Shown in pieces: positions 54,804 to 63,975 of a DNA stretch of 64,000 nucleotides. Location of the stretch: assembly GCA_965225715.1 (NCBI GenBank), contig CBDDBK010000004.1, positions 248,001 through 312,000 on the forward strand, written 5' to 3'. Numbering within the stretch: the stretch's first letter is position 1; each line of letters begins with the position of its first letter. Origin of the DNA: CBDDBK01 sp965225715. Its GTDB lineage: Bacteria > Bacteroidota > Bacteroidia > Cytophagales > Flammeovirgaceae. The notes under the pieces are model-generated. The model was not told where the DNA came from, searched no databases, and worked only from the letters and a program-made list of their open reading frames with translations. The position numbers and the translations under genes were made by a program.

Positions 54804-54896
54804 TATAGTCACCTCAAATAAAAAAAGGATTTTTAGAGGTTTTAATTCATTGATTTTGAAAACATCCGTTTCCCAAAATAAAATAGCATTGCTATA
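54804..54896 (+). repeat. Full copy of the dispersed repeat
   Basis: TATAGTCACCTCAAATAAAA to AATAGCATTGCTATA, subfamily A and very close to 26725-26820. An extra TATAGCTTTGCTATA end piece follows at about 54924-54938. Confidence 0.75.
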
Positions 54897-55000
54897 ATTA
54901 TGAAATTATTATATTTTAATTATATAGCTTTGCTATAAAAACAACTATCATTTTTTAGAGCTTATAATTCATTAAATGAGAAAATATACTCTCCTTATTT

Positions 55001-58000
55001 TTAATCTTGAATTTCCCATAACCAAGTTCCGTTCGGTCTTAAATACCCAATTTTATTCTTACTTTCTATTTTTAAAATTCCATTACTTACTTGCTTAACA
55101 ACTGGATAATCTAACTCGGTTATAAAAGTACCGTCTAGTTTTGAAATTCCATAAAGCCGGCTAACTTTTGCTCTAAAAATACCTTCTTTGGTTAATTCTA
55201 TGTCATCAAAGACAATATCGGTCAAAAATTGGCCTTCTTTATTGATAAGTTTCCATTTTCCATTTTGGATTTTTTCCCAGCTTTTATCCAAGAAAAAATC
55301 ACCATATTTATTTTTATCCTTTCGTTGAGTACCATATTTTTTGAGATAAGCTATTTTTTGTTGTTTATTAAATTTAAGTTCTTTTTCTCCGAAAGGGTCT
55401 TGTCGTTTAAGTTCCCAAATTTCGCCTTTTTTAACAAAAGCAATTTCGCCATAAAAAGGAGTTACTTCATCGTAACGTGCTTGATAAGCAGGTTTGCCGT
55501 CAGGTCGAATATGATATTGAAAGCCTTTATTTTCTACGATAGCTCTTTCATTTTGGAAATAATCTTTGATTTTATAAGTCCCTAAATCACCAATGATTTG
55601 TCCTTTTTTATCAATAATTTTTTTATGATTCACAACGGCATAAGCACCTTTAAAGGGGGTTACATGATTGTATTTGAAAGGAATAATTTTCTGATTTTGA
55701 GCATTGATATATCCCCATTTTCCAAATAAAGCAACTCCAGCTAAACCTTCATGAAAATCTTGAGCAGCTGTATATTGAAAATCGATAACGGTTTGACCTT
55801 CTCTATTAATATAGCCATATTTTTGAGCTGTTTTATCTTTTTTATTGTAAGATTTGGCAAAAGCTAAGTTTTCATGAAAAGCCCCTAAATCTCGATATAT
55901 AAATTTAGTTTTTAGCTGTCCGTTTTTAGAAATGATGGCTCGTAAATTATCTTTTTTAGCGTTTTTAATAACGGCTAAACCTTGTTGGTCAAAAGGGGTA
56001 ATATGATCGTAATTAGGAGAATATAAATCTTTAGAATCTTCTTTAGGCTTTAAAGCTGGGGCTTTTTCTACACTTACAAAACGCTTGACCCGACCATTTT
56101 TATCGTAATAGTAATACGTTGGAATCGTCTTTAGAAGTCTTACAAGTTTATTGTTGCTTTGAGGTATAATCTTTATATTATCATAATTTAAAGTCAAAGA
56201 AACATCTTCTAAGGTGTCAATAATTCCCCAGTTATTTTTTTTGTTTACCAAAGCATAGCCGTGATAAATATCTGAAATATAATCGTAATTAAAGGAGATT
56301 TTTTCTTTGGCTTTAACATTAAAATAACCATAAAAATCATATAAGCAAGCTTTTACTAAACCTGATTGTTTTTTCCAAACCTTTTTAAAATTATCATCTA
56401 TAAAGCAATATATGAAAGGCAAAAGAGTATCGCCATTATGGTCTAATAAACCGTAAAGTTGATCTATTTTTGCCCGGGTAACTTTTTCATTTTTACCCCA
56501 GTTTTGATCAAAATCTTCCAAGTTTGAAAAAATAGCATCTACAATAATGCGACCTTTATAATCTACGTAACCATAATATTGACCTTTCCAAATCTTAACC
56601 AATCCTTTTTTTAAAGTCCATATACTGTCGAAATTTTCTATGACATCATATTCAGCTGGAATGATAATTTTACCTTTGGTATTGGCATAACCTTTGGTTT
56701 TTTTATCCTGTTTTTTCCCTTTTGAAATGTTGTAAATTGGGGCTATTCCATTTTTAAAATTTCCGATAAAATTTCCAAGTTTTGAACAAGTAATTTGAAT
56801 AGGCACAATTTCTTGGTTGTTTTTATCAATTATACCCCAATAATTATAGTCCTTCTGGGCTTTGGCTGTTCCATTTTTAAAAGGCAGTAAGGCAGTATAA
56901 TTAAAAGGAATAATAATTTCATTTTTTAAATTTACAGCACCCCATTTTCCTTCACGTCCTCTGGCATTTTTAACACAAACTAAATTTTCACTCGGCGAAG
57001 TAATTCCATAGTATTCAAATGGTAGAGCTGTTTTTCCATTTTTATCGATACAGCCATATTTCTTTTTATAGGATACGACTGCTAAATTATTTTCAAAATC
57101 AGCAGCTTTGTCAAAAATAAACGGTATAACTAAGATAAGGTCTTTATTAATATAACCGTATTTTTGACCGTCATAAACCCAAGCCAATCCATTCTTAAAG
57201 TTTCCGATATTTTTTAGAGATATTTCTTGATTTTGATATTTAACAGTGCGTTTAATTCTGCCATCACTTTGATGAATAAAACCATCAAATAAAGTATCGA
57301 TAGCTAATCTTGCCCAAGTATTTATTTCAAAATCTGAAAGTAAAACAAACTTGGCATCTACTTTCCAAACAACCTTATTTTGTGCCGATTGAATATAAAA
57401 ACATGTTATTTTTTTTGCTTCTTTATCGCCTTTACGAGCTAAGGCGTATATATTATCTTTATCACTAATAACATCAAAAAAATTCTCTTCCAATAATGGT
57501 TTTCCAAGTCCATTCACTAATTTATAATATAAACCTTCTTGCTGCCACCGAGGTTTTTTAAGATTAGGATTCTGGATTATAGCTTGCTTTTCTCTTTCTT
57601 TTTTCTCTTTTTTCTTTTTTAGATTCCAAGCTACTTGATTAATAAAAGTAATAGGAATACGTGTTTCATTCTCTTTGATTTCAAAAACAATAAGGCTCTT
57701 ATTTGGTTTTGTTGCAACTATATAATTCTTTTCAAAAGAAATATTTTCAAAAGAGGCTTCTGCAATAATTTTTCCATGTTCATCGATCAAACCCCATAGG
57801 TTTTTTTGTTGAAATAATATAAATTTGTTAACAACTTGTATTTTCTGATAAATACTTTCCAAAACAACACCACCATCTTTTTTAATTAAACCATAGCGTT
57901 TATTTAAAGTAGTTTTAAAAAAATTTGATCCTAAACGGCTAATATGGTCAAACTTGGGGTCTAAAAGGTTAAGTCTTTCAGGCGACATAAGTCCGTATTT

Positions 58001-58303
58001 TCCATCTTTCAAATACAAAAGATAACCCTCTTTTTTGACAAACAATTGGTCATATTGGATAGGTAAAAATCTTTTCCCTTGTTCATCAAATAAGCCATAT
58101 TTTTGGTTTTGGCGCACCAAAACCAAACCTTCCGTTTGATAATAGTCAACAAACTCATAGTCAGTAGATATAATCTGGTTTCCTTTTAAATCAATAGCTC
58201 CCCATTTGCCATTTTTTTTGACTATATAAAGTTGAGCTAATGCACTATGAGAGAATAATAAAATTAAGAATATATAAATTGTTTTATACAAAACTAAACG
58301 CAT
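55001..58303 (-). CDS. Long exported WG-repeat protein
   Basis: A 1100-residue protein with a signal peptide (MRLVLYKTIYIFLILLFSHS, cleaved near ALAQ). Nearly the whole length is WG/KWG repeats of about 35-50 residues. Each has a strand with a W/YG dipeptide, such as KNGKWGAIDLKGNQII, NQKYGLFDEQGKRFLP, DGQKYGYINKDLILVIP, FGKWGYINAQNQKIIP and KNKIGYLRPNG. They probably stack into a long beta-rich array. WG repeats occur in surface proteins of Bacteroidota and Leptospira; ligands are unknown. The ATG at 58303 is preferred over 58327 because it begins the signal peptide. No enzyme domain is seen. Confidence 0.88.
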   Translation of the reverse strand: MRLVLYKTIYIFLILLFSHSALAQLYIVKKNGKWGAIDLKGNQIISTDYEFVDYYQTEGLVLVRQNQKYGLFDEQGKRFLPIQYDQLFVKKEGYLLYLKDGKYGLMSPERLNLLDPKFDHISRLGSNFFKTTLNKRYGLIKKDGGVVLESIYQKIQVVNKFILFQQKNLWGLIDEHGKIIAEASFENISFEKNYIVATKPNKSLIVFEIKENETRIPITFINQVAWNLKKKKEKKEREKQAIIQNPNLKKPRWQQEGLYYKLVNGLGKPLLEENFFDVISDKDNIYALARKGDKEAKKITCFYIQSAQNKVVWKVDAKFVLLSDFEINTWARLAIDTLFDGFIHQSDGRIKRTVKYQNQEISLKNIGNFKNGLAWVYDGQKYGYINKDLILVIPFIFDKAADFENNLAVVSYKKKYGCIDKNGKTALPFEYYGITSPSENLVCVKNARGREGKWGAVNLKNEIIIPFNYTALLPFKNGTAKAQKDYNYWGIIDKNNQEIVPIQITCSKLGNFIGNFKNGIAPIYNISKGKKQDKKTKGYANTKGKIIIPAEYDVIENFDSIWTLKKGLVKIWKGQYYGYVDYKGRIIVDAIFSNLEDFDQNWGKNEKVTRAKIDQLYGLLDHNGDTLLPFIYCFIDDNFKKVWKKQSGLVKACLYDFYGYFNVKAKEKISFNYDYISDIYHGYALVNKKNNWGIIDTLEDVSLTLNYDNIKIIPQSNNKLVRLLKTIPTYYYYDKNGRVKRFVSVEKAPALKPKEDSKDLYSPNYDHITPFDQQGLAVIKNAKKDNLRAIISKNGQLKTKFIYRDLGAFHENLAFAKSYNKKDKTAQKYGYINREGQTVIDFQYTAAQDFHEGLAGVALFGKWGYINAQNQKIIPFKYNHVTPFKGAYAVVNHKKIIDKKGQIIGDLGTYKIKDYFQNERAIVENKGFQYHIRPDGKPAYQARYDEVTPFYGEIAFVKKGEIWELKRQDPFGEKELKFNKQQKIAYLKKYGTQRKDKNKYGDFFLDKSWEKIQNGKWKLINKEGQFLTDIVFDDIELTKEGIFRAKVSRLYGISKLDGTFITELDYPVVKQVSNGILKIESKNKIGYLRPNGTWLWEIQD

Positions 58304-58605
58304 GTTAAAGTTTGAAAGGTAAATCATTTATGGTATATGCTTGGATTGAAAAATAGGTAAAATGTAGGGTGAATTCGAAAATTGTGTCGTTTTTAAAAAT
58401 TGATTTATAAGTTTACTATAATAAAAATTAAAAAACTAAGTTAAGGCTATTTTTTGTCTTTTTGTTCAAATACTTATCATTTAATTAAGTTTGTACTTAA
58501 TTCTTATTTTTAAAATATATAAAACCAAATACTTTTTAGTATCTTTTGCTGCTCTATATTTTCTATTAAAGAATAAAAAGAGAATATTTTGTCTTTATCA
58601 ATGAT

Positions 58606-58647
58606 TTAAATATCTAAAAAATTCTTTTTTTATTTGCGATGACTATA
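58606..58647 (-). repeat. Partial copy of the dispersed repeat
   Basis: TTTAAATATCTAAAAAATTC, then TTTTTTTATTTGCGATGACTATA, is the left half on the minus strand. It is preceded by the ~50 bp also seen at 39545-39597. Confidence 0.4.
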
Positions 58648-58707
58648 AGGAAGCATTTGACTGCATACTTTAACTAATAAAAATTTTTTTTTTATTAGTT
58701 TTATATG

Positions 58708-58759
58708 ATTGTATTTGTATTCACTTTAATTTAATTGTATTTGTATTCACTTTAATTTA
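58708..58759. repeat. 26-bp direct tandem duplication
   Basis: The unit ATTGTATTTGTATTCACTTT, plus AATTTA, occurs twice without mismatch. It lies 39-90 bp before the start codon of the 58798 gene, inside the likely promoter. Confidence 0.85.
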
Positions 58760-58797
58760 ATTTTATAGTATTTAGCCTATTTTATAATATCAATTTC

Positions 58798-59337
58798 ATG
58801 GAAATTTTAAAAATTTTATTATCCCCTATCATAACACTTATTTTATTTATGGTTGCTTCTTTTTTTTGGCACCGCCAAAAGGGGCGTGAATCTAAATTAC
58901 AACAAGAACAATATGTTAAACAAAAAAAAGTGAATGCTTTGATGGCTGTTTGGGGGTTATTGCGGTTTCTAGGACAAGATTCAAATGTAGATGCTGCTTT
59001 CATTGAGCAAGGTCGGAAAACAGAAAGAAGAAGAAAGATATTACGCGTTCAACAAGGCAAAGATTTTGTAAATGCTGTTCAAAAAGTCTTCTTTGAAGAA
59101 GGACACGGTTTATATTTGAGCGGTGAAATCAAACAAAATTTGTTCTACTGCCGAACAGCAACTTTTTCCATGCTCCAAGCTGAAGGAAGATATAATTCCG
59201 AAACATATCAAGAAACAAACCGTGAAGATTTTATTATTCCAAAGAGTACAAAATATAAAGAGGAACTATATGGTAAAAAGTATGAAGAATTAAGTCGATT
59301 TTTAAAATTAGAATTAGAAGAATTAATTGAAAATTAG
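58798..59337 (+). CDS. Membrane-anchored protein of unknown function
   Basis: A 179-residue protein with one N-terminal membrane helix (about 5-24) followed by a basic stretch (WHRQKGRESKLQQEQYVKQK), then a cytosolic alpha-helical domain (MAVWGLLRFLGQDSNVDAAF, KDFVNAVQKVFFEEGHG). I do not recognise the family, and no catalytic motif is evident. The positive charges after the helix predict a cytosolic C-terminus. It lies 1.1 kb from the second restriction-modification gene, with plsC between them on the same strand, but nothing shows that they work together. Confidence 0.55.
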   Translation: MEILKILLSPIITLILFMVASFFWHRQKGRESKLQQEQYVKQKKVNALMAVWGLLRFLGQDSNVDAAFIEQGRKTERRRKILRVQQGKDFVNAVQKVFFEEGHGLYLSGEIKQNLFYCRTATFSMLQAEGRYNSETYQETNREDFIIPKSTKYKEELYGKKYEELSRFLKLELEELIEN

Positions 59338-59552
59338 GATGATAAATATTAACTTTTTAATAGTTTTTATAAAGGATAATATAATAATTAATTTATTGAT
59401 AATAAAAGTTTTATAAGATATAATTTAAAATTTGTACATAGTCTTTGGGTTACAAATATTTAGAAAACCAATTTGTATTGTCAAGTTTTAAACTTATAAA
59501 TTTTATAAATACAGTATATTTCGTACAAATCTTAAATTAAAATATTTGGCAG

Positions 59553-60308
59553 ATGAAAAATAAATTATTAAATAGAATTATCTTGATTTGGGGAGGTATC
59601 ATTTTTATACTTTTTTATTTTTTAGTTTTTCCTTTTTACCTCCTTTTTATATTTCAGATAAGGTGGCATAAATATACTTATAAAATTAATCGTTTTTGGG
59701 CTTCTACTGCTTTTTATCCGTCATTAATCAATATCAAAATCTTAGCACATTCCAATATCAAAAAAGAGCAGACCTATATCTACTGTGCTAACCACACGTC
59801 ATATTTAGATATTCCTCTTATAGGGACAACTGCAAAACATTTTATGTCTTTTATGGGTAAACAAGAATTGCAACAAGTGCCTTTTTTTGGTATTATGTTT
59901 AAAAGAGTACATATTACAGTTAAAAGAGGTTCTGTTACCTCGGCTTATAAGGCAATTAAAGAATCTAAAAAACGTATAGCTTTAGGACAAAGTATATGTA
60001 TTTTTCCAGAAGGAGGTATCAAAGGAGCAGGAATTTGGTTAAATCCTTTTAAAGATGGAGCTTTTAAATTAGCTATAGAAACAGGTACACCTATTGTCCC
60101 TGTTTCTATCCCATATAACTGGGTATTATTAGGTACCGATTTTAAATTACAGTATCAAAGTCAATTAGAAATTATTTATCATGAACCTATAAAAACAAAA
60201 GGTTTGTCTTTAAATCAAATAGATGATTTAAAAAAAGAAACCTATGAAGTCATAGCTAAACAACTTGAAAATTATTTTCCGGAAATAAAACAACCTGAAT
60301 ATAGATAA
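59553..60308 (+). CDS. 1-acyl-sn-glycerol-3-phosphate acyltransferase (PlsC/LPLAT family)
   Basis: A 251-residue membrane enzyme that would acylate lysophosphatidic acid to phosphatidic acid, or a similar lysolipid. An N-terminal hydrophobic region (about 8-36) is followed by the HxxxxD motif, His81-Asp86 in CANHTSYLDIPLI. After it come KRGSVTSAYKAIKESKKR, the acceptor-binding FPEGGIKGAG, and GTPIVPVSIPYNW. All motifs are intact. Other LPLAT members, such as ornithine-lipid acyltransferases, share these motifs, so the acceptor is not certain. Confidence 0.88.
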   Translation: MKNKLLNRIILIWGGIIFILFYFLVFPFYLLFIFQIRWHKYTYKINRFWASTAFYPSLINIKILAHSNIKKEQTYIYCANHTSYLDIPLIGTTAKHFMSFMGKQELQQVPFFGIMFKRVHITVKRGSVTSAYKAIKESKKRIALGQSICIFPEGGIKGAGIWLNPFKDGAFKLAIETGTPIVPVSIPYNWVLLGTDFKLQYQSQLEIIYHEPIKTKGLSLNQIDDLKKETYEVIAKQLENYFPEIKQPEYR

Positions 60309-60334
60309 AATTTTGTATATGAAGATAAATAGAT

Positions 60335-60440
60335 GGTGCTGTATAAAATATGATGGTAAGTTTTATACATAACCATTATTTAATATAAAAGAAAGCTAAC
60401 ATCTGGTTTTACGATGATTAGACTTTTTTTAGAAAAATAA
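60335..60440 (-). pseudogene. End fragment of an IS1-family element (copy d)
   Basis: It begins GGTGCTGTATAAAATATGAT and continues with ATATAAAAGAAAGCTAACAT and ACGATGATTAGACTT, the same order as the right end of copy c (transposase C-terminus and end). Only about 105 bp remain. It lies 33 bp from the 3' end of the type ISP gene. Confidence 0.7.
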
Positions 60441-60473
60441 TAAGTCTGAAATAAAAAATTTAAATCCAAAAAA

Positions 60474-63400
60474 TCATTCTATTTCTATTTTGTCAAGGGT
60501 TTTCATAAGTTTATCCGTTTGGTATAAAACCGTAATAATTTTCTGATAATGTTCAATATCATCGTAGCTTAAACACTGTCCTTTACGGTCTTTGAGCCAC
60601 TTTTGAGCAGGCTGATAACCACCGATATAAAAATTCCAAGCCGTTACAGGAATTTTATCAAAATATTGCTTTTCATTTAGCCATATTCTACTCAGTTCCT
60701 TTTTTTTATCAAAAATTTGCCAGTCCTTTTTAGTAATACTTGTAGTAATAGTGTGGTCTCCAGCTTGGGGATAGCTAGCAAACCGGGTGTCTATTTTTAT
60801 GGATTCCAATAGATGCAATTGGCGGAGTTTTTGACCAAAATCTACCAGTTGCCAAAATAGTTTTTCATTTTTGGGATAAGGTATTTTTGGGAAATCTATT
60901 TTTAAAAAGGCTTTGTATTTTTCTCTGTATGAAGGTTTATGTAAAACAGCATAGACATAATCCAAAATATCGATGGGGGCAAAGGTATTTTGAATATTCT
61001 TTTTTTCATTGGTAAATGTTAAATGTATTTTTTTGGCTATTTTAGAAACAATTTTTGAGTTTAGATTAGCTAAACGCTTTTCACCTGTTGGTATTTCTAT
61101 GCCATTGGGATAAAGATAAAGAGGACAGATTACCGATGAACTCATTCCAGATAAAGCATCATCTCCTATTGTACTAGTTATAAAAAATCCAATATTATTT
61201 CCTGTTTTAATTCTCCTAACTGTTACCAGCCCCACATTTTCACCCTTTAGGAAATGTTGCATGGTTTTATAGCGATCACGTTCTATAAAATGTTGCATGA
61301 TTTTTTTGCGAGGCATACAATGAAAGCCTTTCGTTCTTCCAGTATAATATGTCCATCTAAAATCAAAAGGACGATAATGAATCTGACGAAAATTGTCTTC
61401 TATTAATTTTGTGTCCTTTAAATCTTGTTGGGCTAACTGTACTTTCCAATCTCTTGAATCAGCACCTAAATTATATTTTATTCTTGCTTCTTCAGTATCT
61501 AAGTTTACAAAATCGTTAAGGCGTTGTTTTAATATTTTTTTGCTATTATCAATAGAAAATTTATCTCTCCCTGTAACTATTCCCACACTATTCAAAGGAA
61601 ATAATTCATTTATTTTGAAACCTTTATCATAAGAACTTTTATATTTGAAACTTTTATGAACCATAAAATACATCGGTGCTTTGTTCGTTAGCTTCTTAAA
61701 TGGGGTGGTTTTTAAGTTGTGTTTGGAAAGAAAATCAAACTTGGTTTTCCTATTTCCAAATAAATCGTGATGAAAGACTTTAGCTAAGTCATTTTGTTTT
61801 TTCTTTCCTGTTTTTACAAAAATAGTGATGCTTACGCCTTGCATAATATCGAAGACGTTTTGGTCTTGGCTTCCATCTGGAGCTAGTTCTTTTTTTTTGC
61901 TGTTGCCGTGTAAATCGAGGGTGTAAATTTTATCATACGTTTTTAATATGTTCCAACGCATGCCTCTAAACGTCGGGTTATCTAAGAAACCGTGGGGCGT
62001 GATAAAAGCTAAAATACCGCTGCCGTTTTTTTCGATAAAGTACTGCCCATAGCGTAAAAATTTAACGTAGTCATCGTTGAGCCATTTTGGGTTGCGCTCT
62101 TTGAGTTTTACTTTTCCTCCGGGTTCTTTTTTATAATCCTCCATAAGGTTCATGATCCAAGTACCTTTATTGACACTTTCACCGCTATAAGGTGGATTTC
62201 CAATGATGCACATCACAGGGGTATCGCGTTTTATATGGTTTGCTTCGTTTGCCTCGTTACTTAGCCAACTGGCAAAGAACGTTCGAGTATCCGGATGGGC
62301 TTCTTCTAAACTATTGGTCAGATAAATTTTAAATCTCTGTTGTTCATTTATTTGTCTGTTCTGATTGTTTTTATCACCTCTATCATATCCTGTTTCTTTG
62401 AGCAATACATCGAGTTGTAAATGCGCCATAGCATAACTTGCCATCAAAAGCTCAAAGCCATTAAGGCGAGGCAACAGGTGTTTATCCACGTAGTTGTTCC
62501 AAATACCTTGGCGTCCTTCACTTTTTAACTGCTCATATATTTGCTTAACAATTTCGGCTAAAAAGGTGCCTGTTCCTGCTGCAGGGTCCAAAATTTGGAC
62601 TTTATGCACTTCTTTTTGTTTTTTGTCTTTAGGGTTTATAAGGGTTTTTTGGGTATCGCCCAAGCCGTCAGAGAGATCAAAATCATTTTTTAAAATATCA
62701 TGAACAGCCCGCACTATAAAGCCGACTACAGGTGCTGGCGTATACCAAACGCCTCGGCTTTTTCGCAGCTTAGGGTCATATTGGGCAAGAAAATCCTCAT
62801 AAAAATGGATGATAGGGGCTTCTGTCTGTGTAGATTTGCCGTAGTTTTTTAACAATTCTTCTACATCGCAAGCCAAAAAAACTTGTACGAGGTTATCGAC
62901 AATCCATCGGATACGGTCGTCAATATCGGGTCCGGCAATGTAACCGAATAGTTTTCGTAAAAAAGGATTGGTTTTGGGGATAAGTTCGGCAGCTTGTTGT
63001 CGGCTAAAAGTATTTGCTTTAGAATCGTTTAAGCGTGCTGCAAAAAGCCCATAAGCAATGGTTTGAGCGTATATATCGGAAAAGGTTTTGGCATCAATAT
63101 CATGAATTAGGAGTTCCTTAAACGCTTGCACCTGTTCTTGCAAAGTGCTGTTCTGTTGTTTATTTTTATCATTGGTCAATGATTTTTCAATCACATTGGC
63201 AAGCAATCGGGCTTTACCAGCCATTATTTCGGCTAAGTTTTTAGAATTTTTAATTGTTTGACCAAAAGTAGAGCAAAATTCTTTAACAAAATTTTCAAAA
63301 AGAGGGAAATTTTCGGGTAAAGGTGTAATTTTTTGATCGGAAAAGTCAGCAATAGTTATTTTTTTGACAAAACCCCCATTCCGATACCAATGAAAATGCA

Positions 63401-63725
63401 AATAGTCGGTAAATATGAGGTTGTTTAAAGAGTCTTTATACCGGTCAAATTGTTCTTTATTACCTGTTTTCTTTTTTCCTTCTAAGTCATTGTCACCAAT
63501 ATTTTTAGCTTCAATAAAACCTATAGGAATATCCTTTTTTAGGAGGATATAATCGGGTGCGCCACAGGCTTGCCTTTTCGGTTCATTGGTGGCTTGAACA
63601 TTGGGTACTAGACTTTCAATAAGTTGTTGCAAATCGCCTCTGTACGAATGTTCAGTAGCTTTACCTGTTTTATAACGCTGAATAATATTTTTCAGGTATT
63701 GAAATGTTGTTGGGGTATTTTCCAT
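60474..63725 (-). CDS. Single-chain type ISP-like restriction-modification enzyme
   Basis: A 1083-residue protein. The N-terminal nuclease has a PD-(D/E)XK site (Asp58 in CGAPDYILLKK, Glu72-x-Lys74 in GFIEAKN). A helical region leads to the methylase with SAM motif I (ILDPAAGTGTFLAEIV, about residue 378) and NPPY (CIIGNPPYSGES, about 507). The C-terminal ~450 residues match the type ISP specificity region, for example NFRQIHYRPFDFRWTYYTG and YQPAQKWLKDRKGQCLSYDD near the end. No helicase motifs are seen between nuclease and methylase, so it is closer to the type IIG form than to LlaGI. The specificity part shows no duplicated cassettes. It is unrelated in detail to the enzyme at 34517-38389. 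Confidence 0.92.
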   Translation of the reverse strand: MENTPTTFQYLKNIIQRYKTGKATEHSYRGDLQQLIESLVPNVQATNEPKRQACGAPDYILLKKDIPIGFIEAKNIGDNDLEGKKKTGNKEQFDRYKDSLNNLIFTDYLHFHWYRNGGFVKKITIADFSDQKITPLPENFPLFENFVKEFCSTFGQTIKNSKNLAEIMAGKARLLANVIEKSLTNDKNKQQNSTLQEQVQAFKELLIHDIDAKTFSDIYAQTIAYGLFAARLNDSKANTFSRQQAAELIPKTNPFLRKLFGYIAGPDIDDRIRWIVDNLVQVFLACDVEELLKNYGKSTQTEAPIIHFYEDFLAQYDPKLRKSRGVWYTPAPVVGFIVRAVHDILKNDFDLSDGLGDTQKTLINPKDKKQKEVHKVQILDPAAGTGTFLAEIVKQIYEQLKSEGRQGIWNNYVDKHLLPRLNGFELLMASYAMAHLQLDVLLKETGYDRGDKNNQNRQINEQQRFKIYLTNSLEEAHPDTRTFFASWLSNEANEANHIKRDTPVMCIIGNPPYSGESVNKGTWIMNLMEDYKKEPGGKVKLKERNPKWLNDDYVKFLRYGQYFIEKNGSGILAFITPHGFLDNPTFRGMRWNILKTYDKIYTLDLHGNSKKKELAPDGSQDQNVFDIMQGVSITIFVKTGKKKQNDLAKVFHHDLFGNRKTKFDFLSKHNLKTTPFKKLTNKAPMYFMVHKSFKYKSSYDKGFKINELFPLNSVGIVTGRDKFSIDNSKKILKQRLNDFVNLDTEEARIKYNLGADSRDWKVQLAQQDLKDTKLIEDNFRQIHYRPFDFRWTYYTGRTKGFHCMPRKKIMQHFIERDRYKTMQHFLKGENVGLVTVRRIKTGNNIGFFITSTIGDDALSGMSSSVICPLYLYPNGIEIPTGEKRLANLNSKIVSKIAKKIHLTFTNEKKNIQNTFAPIDILDYVYAVLHKPSYREKYKAFLKIDFPKIPYPKNEKLFWQLVDFGQKLRQLHLLESIKIDTRFASYPQAGDHTITTSITKKDWQIFDKKKELSRIWLNEKQYFDKIPVTAWNFYIGGYQPAQKWLKDRKGQCLSYDDIEHYQKIITVLYQTDKLMKTLDKIEIE

Positions 63726-63844
63726 ACTTGGGGTTTAAAATCGGGTTTAGTGCTAGCAAAGGCTTTATAAGTTATCGGGTTTTTTAAGGTAAAGAGCATA
63801 AAAAAATAAGAGTTCTGCATAAGTAGGCAAAAGAAGTTTTCGTT

Positions 63845-63975
63845 TTAAATGCTCTTATAATCAACTCCTTTTAAAAGTTTTTGGAGTTTTTCAGATCTGT
63901 TAATAGTTTGATTAGAAGCAATATTAGGTAAAATTTCTGGTATCAACAAGTGTAAGTGTTTTGAAAAATATTTAC
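63845..63975 (-). other. Possible 3' fragment of a gene entering from the right
   Basis: The minus strand reads HLLIPEILPNIASNQTINRS through LQKLLKGVDYKSI and then stops. There is no start codon in view, and an in-frame stop lies just upstream. I do not recognise it; it may be the end of a broken or out-of-window gene. The rest of 63726-64000 shows nothing else. Confidence 0.25.

Larger units (their letters stand above)
58304..58797. other. Intergenic gap with a repeat fragment and a tandem duplication
   Basis: It contains a partial dispersed repeat (58606-58647) and a 26-bp direct tandem duplication (58708-58759), listed separately. Nothing else readable was found. Confidence 0.5.
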
